Shown: piece by piece, positions 15,269-21,147 of the stretch
Numbering within the stretch: position 1 is the first letter of the stretch
How the letters are laid out: every line of letters starts with the position of its first letter
Assembly (NCBI GenBank): GCA_964587755.1
Contig: CAZPMC010000038.1
Coordinates: 1 to 21,147 of the forward strand
DNA: 21,147 bases
Direction: 5' to 3'
Source: CAZPMC01 sp964587755
Lineage (GTDB): Bacteria; Bacillota; Clostridia; Acetivibrionales; DTU013
The notes under the pieces: model-generated
The model's input: the letters and a program-made list of their open reading frames with translations, nothing else
Told to the model about the DNA's origin: nothing
Database searches by the model: none
Program-made: the position numbers and the translations under genes

Positions 15269-16654
15269 TTACAGCCCCAGGAAATCCATCATGTTCTTGT
15301 ACGCTTCCCTTAAGCCTTTGATTCCAAATTCGCCTTTGCTCTTTTTGACAATAATATTGGCATATTCTCCGTTCCTCAGTACATAGTAGAAGTTTTCGTC
15401 CTTAGAAACATAATCAATTCTCATTGAGCCGCCGTCCTTAATCTTGTACTCTATTGTTATCTCCGGTTCACCCTGAGGCTTGCCTTCAAGGTCAATCTCA
15501 TCAAGAGTTACACCGATCAGAGCCTGATAGAAGGTCCTGAAAGGCTGATTTCCGTCTTCATCCTCACCGGATGCATCTACGCCGTTAACAGTGAATTTGT
15601 CCTTGCTGTTGTCGCGGTTGCCCTCCTCGTCCACATACACATCAAGGGTCATATGAGTTGTTTTGCCGTCCATTGTCAGGTCAATCTCAGCAACTTCATC
15701 TATATTCACAATATAGGCAAATACCTGGAACAGTTCGTCAATAGGCTTATCAAGGAAAAAGAAATCATCTAAGCCCAATGTAAATACTTCGTCTCTTCCC
15801 TCAAGCATTGCATAGATGTCTTTACCTCTTGTCTTTTCCTTACCTAACATCAGTTTAAATGTTCCGGCTTCTGTTGAGTTGATTTCAAAGGCATAGCGAG
15901 GAGCATCAAGGCCATATTGTGACAGGTCAGCCGGATTTTCTTCAATAAATTCCGAAACCTTTGCAACTGCCAGTGCCTCTGTCATGGGCAAAAGTGCTGA
16001 GGGGTTCGCGCTTCCGCTTATTGGCTCATACATTTCCCAGCCTTCAGTCTCGGTAAGCTTTGCTTTAAATAAATTCTGTCCGCCTCTGTCCATACTCATA
16101 CCGTTTATTGCCTCAGCATCGAAATCAAAAAGCCTCTTTTTCTTCATCCCATTCCTGTCTGTAAGCAGCTTACTTGCGTCATATTGTCTTATTGTATATA
16201 CCGTGCTTTCACCTGCCAGCCTGGCATAATATCCTGTTCCCACAGGTGTCTCGTCACCCACCTCAAGAATTGTGGTAGTTCCATCCTTAAGCTTTATCTC
16301 GACTGATACCGGATTGTGCAAACCATATACGGACAAATCCTCGGCATTTTCTTCAACCAGCTTATCTGCCGAAATACTGCGTGCAACTTCCGCCATTGAG
16401 CTTACGACAGACGAATCTGAAATTATATCGTCAGGAGATATCAATATCCATTTGTCATCCTCTATACCCATGACAAATGTATTGCCTGAGTTTTTAAATG
16501 TAACTGTTTCTATATCATCGGCTGATATGTCTGTAAGGACTATTACATCCACCGTATCTTCTTCCTCTGGCTTATTCTTGGAAATAAAGTAGTATGCTCC
16601 GCCAAGAAGCGCAACTATTATGATAAGAATAATTGCATTCCTGTACAATCTCAT
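15269..16654 (-). CDS. DUF4340 domain-containing membrane-anchored protein
   Basis: A 461-aa protein with a single N-terminal membrane helix (about residues 7-25) and a large outside part. Two DUF4340-like modules are seen: ADDIETVTFKNSGNTFVM and DLSVYGLHNPVSVEIKLKDG in the first, then NPADLSQYGLDAPRYAFEIN with LMLGKEKTRGKDIYAMLEG in the second. The repeated sequence L-S-x-Y-G-L and G-x-E/K-T mark each module. The start ATG overlaps the stop of the GldG-like gene by four bases (ATGA), with GAGGAGG inside it, so translation is coupled. Such proteins commonly close ABC/GldG-type gene sets. The function is not known, but the context suggests part of one envelope complex. Confidence 0.87.
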   Translation of the reverse strand: MRLYRNAIILIIIVALLGGAYYFISKNKPEEEDTVDVIVLTDISADDIETVTFKNSGNTFVMGIEDDKWILISPDDIISDSSVVSSMAEVARSISADKLVEENAEDLSVYGLHNPVSVEIKLKDGTTTILEVGDETPVGTGYYARLAGESTVYTIRQYDASKLLTDRNGMKKKRLFDFDAEAINGMSMDRGGQNLFKAKLTETEGWEMYEPISGSANPSALLPMTEALAVAKVSEFIEENPADLSQYGLDAPRYAFEINSTEAGTFKLMLGKEKTRGKDIYAMLEGRDEVFTLGLDDFFFLDKPIDELFQVFAYIVNIDEVAEIDLTMDGKTTHMTLDVYVDEEGNRDNSKDKFTVNGVDASGEDEDGNQPFRTFYQALIGVTLDEIDLEGKPQGEPEITIEYKIKDGGSMRIDYVSKDENFYYVLRNGEYANIIVKKSKGEFGIKGLREAYKNMMDFLGL

Positions 16655-18108
16655 AAATGACGCCTCCTCAAGAATACTGCCAATCCTACACCAAGTATCA
16701 GAAGGGGTAGTATTAATATCAAAACTCCTCCGATAATTGTTGCCTGGGACTGTGTAATCTGAATCTGGTTTACTTCGTAATTCTTTGTTGGTGCAATTAT
16801 ATCGTCCTTCATCTCAACAGCCCAGCTTAAAGCATTAAAGAAGAAATTAATATTTGTGTTGAAATAATAGCCAAAGGCTTCAGCAGCTGAATCGCTTATA
16901 AATAAAGCATTACCGAAAACAAGTATCTTTGAAATATTCTGTCTTCCTGAATTTTCAACTGCTATAGCAATGTCAAGAGGACCTGGTATATCTTCCCCTC
17001 TGGATTTGTCAACCATCTCGCCGATTGCAGTGTCGCTTGTCTGAGCCAGTGATTTAACCTTGATAAAATCCTTCTCGTTCTTTAAGGTTCCAATACTTCT
17101 GGCTTCACTGATAAGCGGTGTGAAAGAATAGGGTACTATGTCATTTGATGGTGCATTAACAAGGATAGTATATTCATCCTGGGGAATATGCTTGCTCTGA
17201 TCTGTCTCTTTAACCTTATCATAGTTAACGGTAACATTATATTCTTTTAAAAGGTCATTGATTTGTGTATAGTCAGGATCGTTGGATTCATAATCAAACA
17301 TGAATACCGCATCCCCGCCCTCATACAAATACTCGTCAAGCACATCTCTCTCTTTGATGGTAAAGTCCTTTCCGGGAGACACTACCACAACAAGCGCCGC
17401 ATCCTCCGGAACCTTCTCCACAGTGAGAAGGTTTATCTTACTGGTTTCAAAGTTGTTTCTCTCAAGGGCATCCTTTAAGCTTCTGAAATAAATATCCACA
17501 TCAGGCTCATCATGACCTTCGGTAAAATAGATTACAGGAGTCTTTTCACTGGTGACATATCTTATTGCCCCTGTAAAGCTCTGTTCCGCAGTCGAGCCAG
17601 TAACCTGGGTTTGCAATGTGTATTGGTTCATTGCCATTGCAAACATGTCATAATATTCAAGCTTCTTGCTTTTAGTTTTTCCGTTGACAGTACTTCTGAC
17701 AACAAAATTAGTATTCTGAAGACCCATTCTCTCCTCTGGGTCAAGCTCTTTTATTATGCCTGGGTTTTTTACGGGGTCAATGTACTTGACAGTTACATTT
17801 GGATGTTTGTCATATAAATCCAATAAGTCGGTAACCTCTTTATATGGATTTGAAGAACCAACCAGTCCGTCATCGAAAAGACCGATAATCTCTACTTCTT
17901 TATCCAGCTTCTCAAGCTCGTTTATGGTGACCTCAGAAAGAGAATATAGCTTGTTTGGTGTCAAATCCAGCTTGATATCAGGTATCCCGACTAGGATATT
18001 TACAAGCAGGGCAATAAGAACTACAGCTACTATTAATATAGCAGTGTTTGAACCATATTTTAAGCTTCTAAGATTAAGCTTGCTTTTTAAACCATTCTTT
18101 TTTTCCAT
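16651..18108 (-). CDS. GldG family ABC transporter accessory protein
   Basis: A 485-aa membrane protein with one N-terminal helix (about 22-42) and one C-terminal helix (about 455-480), and a large outside part between them. The start of that part (LTPNKLYSLSEVTINELEKL) and the later VIYFTEGHDEPD are typical of GldG/ABC-type uncharacterised transport proteins. GldG is named for gliding motility in Bacteroidetes, but the family is widespread in non-gliding bacteria, and gliding is not implied here. The ATG at 18106-18108 has AGGGGTG upstream and lies five bases after the permease stop. The C-terminal helix ends in RRRH, a stop-transfer pattern. It overlaps the DUF4340 gene by four bases. Confidence 0.87.
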   Translation of the reverse strand: MEKKNGLKSKLNLRSLKYGSNTAILIVAVVLIALLVNILVGIPDIKLDLTPNKLYSLSEVTINELEKLDKEVEIIGLFDDGLVGSSNPYKEVTDLLDLYDKHPNVTVKYIDPVKNPGIIKELDPEERMGLQNTNFVVRSTVNGKTKSKKLEYYDMFAMAMNQYTLQTQVTGSTAEQSFTGAIRYVTSEKTPVIYFTEGHDEPDVDIYFRSLKDALERNNFETSKINLLTVEKVPEDAALVVVVSPGKDFTIKERDVLDEYLYEGGDAVFMFDYESNDPDYTQINDLLKEYNVTVNYDKVKETDQSKHIPQDEYTILVNAPSNDIVPYSFTPLISEARSIGTLKNEKDFIKVKSLAQTSDTAIGEMVDKSRGEDIPGPLDIAIAVENSGRQNISKILVFGNALFISDSAAEAFGYYFNTNINFFFNALSWAVEMKDDIIAPTKNYEVNQIQITQSQATIIGGVLILILPLLILGVGLAVFLRRRHL

Positions 18109-18113
18109 TAATA

Positions 18114-18818
18114 TCACCCCTGACTCCAGCGTCTTTTTTCTATTACTCTTGTCGTAATGAACAGAAATACCACAATAAAGCTAAGGTAGTAAACAATAGG
18201 ACTTAAGCCCAATATTCCTCTTGTGAAATCCTCATATCTGCTCATCAGTGAAAACCAACCCAGTATCTTTGATGCGGTTCCGCCAGCCATAGTACTTAAG
18301 CTGTCTGCCAGCCACATAATCAGCAGCGAAACAAAGCCTATTACAACCGCAACTACTTGGCTTTCTGTCAAAGATGATGCAAATACTCCAATAGAAATAA
18401 AGGTTGCTCCTAGCAGAATAAATCCTATATACGCTCCTACAACCTTAACTGTAAAGGTCCCGCCAAAGGCGAGCAAAATTGTGGGATATATAAATGTTAA
18501 CACTGTCATTACTAAAAAAACAAAGCATGCTGAAAGATATTTTCCTACTACAATTGACGTGATATTTGCAGGTGAGGTAATAAGCAGCACCTCTGTTCCG
18601 TTCTTTCTATCCTCTGCAAGTAATCTCATTGTTAGTACGGGGACGATAAACACCAGAAGAAAACCCATTGTTGACAGTACACCTGTAAAGTCACCATTTT
18701 GATAAATTAAATTAGGATAGAAAAATATTGATGTTAAAACCATGAATAATCCTATAAGTATGTATGCCATCGGTGAGTAAAAATAGGATTTTACTTCTTT
18801 CCAAAAAATCGCTGACAT
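18114..18818 (-). CDS. ABC-2 type permease (GldF-like)
   Basis: The membrane subunit of an ABC transporter, 234 aa, with about six helices. MSAIFWKEVKSYFYSPMAYI at the N terminus is the usual amphipathic start of ABC-2 permeases of this group. VPVLTMRLLAEDRKNGTEVL in the first cytoplasmic stretch is the conserved coupling region. The ATG at 18816-18818 is two bases after the stop of the ATPase gene, and its AGGAGG is inside that gene. It should form a dimer with the ATPase and work with the GldG-like and DUF4340 proteins encoded next. The substrate is unknown. Confidence 0.92.
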   Translation of the reverse strand: MSAIFWKEVKSYFYSPMAYILIGLFMVLTSIFFYPNLIYQNGDFTGVLSTMGFLLVFIVPVLTMRLLAEDRKNGTEVLLITSPANITSIVVGKYLSACFVFLVMTVLTFIYPTILLAFGGTFTVKVVGAYIGFILLGATFISIGVFASSLTESQVVAVVIGFVSLLIMWLADSLSTMAGGTASKILGWFSLMSRYEDFTRGILGLSPIVYYLSFIVVFLFITTRVIEKRRWSQG

Positions 18819-18820
18819 TA

Positions 18821-19768
18821 TTAATCAACCTCCTTTTCCTGAGTAACAATCTGCAGGAATATATCCTCAAGCGACATACCGATACTTTTTAGCTCAATAA
18901 TCGGATACCCCAGTTTGGACATCGAAAAGAAAAGAGGTTTTCTAACATCTATTTCCTTATCAGATTCAACTATAAAGCTGACTGAATCTCTGTCCTTAGA
19001 CGCAGTTGTCTCAACATATTTTACACCGTATATTTCTCTTATGGCATTCTCTACTGAATTTTTCGGACCGGCTACAGTTACCAAAAGCTTTGATGCCGCA
19101 CCAAAGCCCTTAGAAAGATTATCGGGAGTGTCAATAGCTGCTATTTCACCTTTGTTTATAATGACTACGCGTTCACACACAGCACTTACCTCAGGCAAAA
19201 TGTGGGAGCTGAGTATAATAGTATGCTCCTTGCCCAGTGCTTTGATAAGCTTTCTTATTTCTATTATTTGCTTTGGATCAAGTCCTACGGTAGGCTCGTC
19301 CAGTATAAGCACCTCCGGGCTTCCCACAAGTGCTTGAGCAAGCCCTACTCTCTGCTTGTAGCCCTTTGACAAGTTCTTTATCAGCCTGTTTCTGTGATCC
19401 CCTATTTTGACAAGATCCATTATGTCACTAAGCTGACTTCTCTTTTTCTTCTTATTCACCAGCTTTAGGTCTGCAACAAAGCTTAAATAATCCTGGACAG
19501 TCATGTCCATATAGACCGGAGGCTGTTCTGGAAGATATCCTATACGCTTTTTTACTTCCTTAGGAGATTCCAGGATGTCAAAACCACATACCTTAACTGT
19601 ACCTTCACTTGAAGGCAGATAGCCTGTGATTATATTCATGGTGGTTGACTTTCCTGCCCCGTTAGGTCCGAGGAAGCCGAGAATCTCACCTTTTTCTATA
19701 GTGAAATTCAGATTGTTCACAGCTTTTATCTGACCATATCTTTTGGTCAAATTCTGTATTTCTATCAT
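18821..19768 (-). CDS. ABC transporter ATP-binding protein (GldA-like)
   Basis: The ATPase subunit, 315 aa. Walker A (GPNGAGKST, residues 34-42), Q-loop region (YLPEQ, 78-82), signature motif (LSKGYKQR, 133-140), Walker B (LILDEP, 154-159) and the switch histidine in LSSHI (H189) are all intact, so it should be active. The C-terminal extension of about 100 residues is common in ATPases that partner ABC-2 permeases. The ATG at 19766-19768 has a G-rich Shine-Dalgarno (GGGGGG) upstream. It is the first gene of a four-gene unit running to 15269, with a strong promoter at 19935-19963. Confidence 0.96.
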   Translation of the reverse strand: MIEIQNLTKRYGQIKAVNNLNFTIEKGEILGFLGPNGAGKSTTMNIITGYLPSSEGTVKVCGFDILESPKEVKKRIGYLPEQPPVYMDMTVQDYLSFVADLKLVNKKKKRSQLSDIMDLVKIGDHRNRLIKNLSKGYKQRVGLAQALVGSPEVLILDEPTVGLDPKQIIEIRKLIKALGKEHTIILSSHILPEVSAVCERVVIINKGEIAAIDTPDNLSKGFGAASKLLVTVAGPKNSVENAIREIYGVKYVETTASKDRDSVSFIVESDKEIDVRKPLFFSMSKLGYPIIELKSIGMSLEDIFLQIVTQEKEVD

Positions 19769-19852
19769 CTCTTTCCCCCCTGCTTTTAATGTGAAGCTAA
19801 CGCGTAATACTACCCCAATTATGGAAGAAATTTTTTAATAAATTGTGAACAT

Positions 19853-19876
19853 TTTGTAAAACTGCTGTTTCACAAA
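19853..19876. repeat. imperfect palindrome in the ABC unit leader
   Basis: TTTGTGAAAC-AGCA-GTTTTACAAA (minus strand) is a 10-4-10 inverted repeat with a single mismatch, about 50 bases downstream of the likely transcription start. It could be an operator or an RNA hairpin (G-U pair). It contains TTTACA, a possible -35 for a second, weaker promoter. Confidence 0.5.
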
Positions 19877-19892
19877 GCATTAAAGATAGCCA

Positions 19893-19929
19893 CAGCCCGG
19901 AAAGCCCCAAATACGGAACTTTCAGGCTG
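19893..19929 (-). other. stable hairpin at the 5' end of the ABC unit transcript
   Basis: On the minus strand CAGCC and GGCTG form the base and GAAAGTTCC pairs with GGGGCTTTC (two G-U) around a 6-base loop: 14 pairs with one small internal loop. It begins five bases after the -10, so it lies at the extreme 5' end of the message. No T-run follows, so it is not a terminator. A message-stabilising role or regulatory role is possible. Confidence 0.6.
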
Positions 19930-19934
19930 CAATC

Positions 19935-19963
19935 ATTATATAGCTTTTCAACTTCCATTTCAA
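19935..19963 (-). promoter_or_regulatory. strong promoter of the ABC/GldG/DUF4340 unit
   Basis: TTGAAA (19958-19963) and a perfect TATAAT (19935-19940) are 17 bases apart, the ideal spacing. Eleven of twelve positions match the sigma-A consensus. It is the best promoter in the window. The 5' untranslated leader before the ATPase gene would be about 160 bases. Confidence 0.8.
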
Positions 19964-19996
19964 GGCTATTTTTATGTGTGGTTCTGAAGCAGGATG

Positions 19997-20040
19997 GGCG
20001 GCTGTGGCTGCATGCTTTGCATCATGCACAGTGACAGCCG
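19997..20040 (-). other. long GC-rich hairpin after the P-type ATPase gene
   Basis: On the minus strand GCGGCTGT pairs with ACAGCCGC (8 bp), and inside them TGCATG pairs with CATGCA around an 8-base loop. An unpaired patch separates the two. It lies just after the ATPase stop. No T-run follows, so it is not a standard intrinsic terminator, though it may protect the 3' end. The rest of 19769-20048 holds the ABC unit promoter and leader. Confidence 0.55.
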
Positions 20041-20048
20041 CAGGCTAT

Positions 20049-21147
20049 TTATTCCAGCGAAGCCCGATGCAGGGATTGCAGCCGCAGCCGCCTATCCGCT
20101 GTCGGAAAGAAGCTTGCCAGGATAGGCACAAAAAAGGATAGACCGGCAGTAATTGACCATTCCTCCCAGCCAAGGGGGACTGTTTTGAAAATACTTTGAA
20201 GTGCCGGTACATACACTACACCAAATGTCATTAGCAATGAGCAAAGCACAGCAAGAACCAAATAAATGTTATTGAAAAGCTGTATCTGGAAAATATTTTT
20301 TGTCTGGGACTTACATTCAAAAACATGAATCAGCTGGGTGAGAACAAGAGTAACAAATGCGCCTGTCCTGGCTAATCCGATGTCTGCCCTGAAATATAGT
20401 ATTGATACATAAACAGTAAGAGTTGTTAGTCCGATCATAATACCCCTGAACAATATTTTAGCCGCAAGCCCTCCTGAAAATATCCCTTCATTTGCTCCTC
20501 TTGGTGGTTTTCTCATTACATCCGCCTCAGCCGGATCAAACCCCAGTGCAATAGCAGGAAGCCCATCCGTCACCAGATTTACCCACAGTATCTGAATGGG
20601 TAAAAGTGGTATTGGAAGACCTGCCAACATTCCTAAAAACATTGTCAGAACCTCGCCTATATTACAAGACAGCATATATCTTATAAACTTCCGGATGTTA
20701 TTATATATGACCCTGCCTTCTTCGATTGCCGCAACAATAGTGGCGAAATTATCATCCAGCAGCACCATTGATGATGCCTCCTTGGTCACATCAGTACCTG
20801 TCAGTCCCATTGCTATTCCGATATCCGCTTCCTTAATTGTCGGTGCATCATTGACACCGTCTCCTGTCATCGCAACAATATTCCCCTGTTTTTTAAGGGC
20901 TCTCACAATCATAAGCTTGTGCTTAGGTGAAACCCTTGCGTATACGCTAACATCCCTGACCACCTTTTCGAGCTGGATTTCATTCATTTTATCCAATTCT
21001 TCGCCTGTGAGAACCATTTCTCCCTCAGCATAAATGTTTAGCTCCTTTGCAATGGCCATAGCAGTTAATTTATGGTCACCTGTTATCATTACCGGCTTAA
21101 CACCTGCTGTCCGGCACTTAATAACAGCTCCGTAAGCCTCAGGTCTC
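20049..21147 (-). CDS. calcium-translocating P-type ATPase, C-terminal part (runs off the window)
   Basis: A P-type ion pump, probably for Ca2+ export. The open frame continues to the window end with no start, giving 365 visible residues of a protein normally near 870-900 aa. Seen in order: MITGDHKL of the nucleotide/phosphorylation domain, VYARVSPKHK, the hinge motif MTGDGVNDAPTIKEADIGIA, and then the last six membrane helices. TM5 has NIGEV and TM6 has NLVTDGLPAIALGFDP, whose Asn, Glu and Asp match the calcium ligands of SERCA-type pumps. The phosphorylated Asp (DKTGT) lies outside the window. The C terminus is complete, so the visible part looks intact. Confidence 0.95.
   Translation of the reverse strand, partial: RPEAYGAVIKCRTAGVKPVMITGDHKLTAMAIAKELNIYAEGEMVLTGEELDKMNEIQLEKVVRDVSVYARVSPKHKLMIVRALKKQGNIVAMTGDGVNDAPTIKEADIGIAMGLTGTDVTKEASSMVLLDDNFATIVAAIEEGRVIYNNIRKFIRYMLSCNIGEVLTMFLGMLAGLPIPLLPIQILWVNLVTDGLPAIALGFDPAEADVMRKPPRGANEGIFSGGLAAKILFRGIMIGLTTLTVYVSILYFRADIGLARTGAFVTLVLTQLIHVFECKSQTKNIFQIQLFNNIYLVLAVLCSLLMTFGVVYVPALQSIFKTVPLGWEEWSITAGLSFFVPILASFFPTADRRLRLQSLHRASLE

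Overview
The window looks like a chromosomal segment from a low-to-middling GC member of the Clostridia. The gene families and the order rpmG-secE-nusG-rplK-rplA-rplJ-rplL next to ilvD-ilvB recall the cellulolytic cluster around Acetivibrio/Ruminiclostridium. That placement comes from recognition only; no search was run. All 19 genes I can support lie on the minus strand, so transcription runs from high to low coordinates. The ten N at 6033-6042 mark a draft scaffold.

In transcription order: (1) 20049-21147, the C-terminal part of a calcium-type P-type ATPase, cut by the window edge. (2) 15269-19768, a four-gene unit: ABC ATPase, ABC-2 permease, GldG-like protein and DUF4340 protein. Its genes overlap or nearly abut, and it has a strong sigma-A type promoter and a leader of about 160 nt that starts with a stable hairpin. 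(3) 14101-15162, a YkvI-like membrane protein whose Shine-Dalgarno lies inside a terminator-like hairpin. (4) 10772-14026, a more GC-rich module with a secreted beta-helix/Ig-like/SLH protein and a TetR regulator. (5) 8787-10661, a membrane-anchored DUF5711-like propeller protein followed by a CvpA-family protein. (6) 5219-8643, ilvD and ilvB for branched-chain amino acid synthesis, with the scaffold gap inside ilvB. (7) 1671-5038, the ribosomal protein/transcription/secretion cluster, with a recognisable L10 leader and attenuator before rplJ and a strong terminator after rplL. (8) 71-1558, a membrane-embedded methyl-accepting chemotaxis protein, where rpoB would often be expected.

Most of the window is ordinary core genome. 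The points worth attention are the ilvB gap, whose flanks are two versions of the same segment; the L10 leader sharing bases with a terminator; promoter-proximal hairpins ahead of ilvD, ykvI and the ABC unit; the truncated first SLH repeat in the GC-rich surface protein; and the ABC/GldG/DUF4340 and DUF5711/CvpA pairs of unknown function. I see no CRISPR array, transposase, rRNA or tRNA. No intergenic stretch exceeds 300 bases; the longest is 19769-20048.
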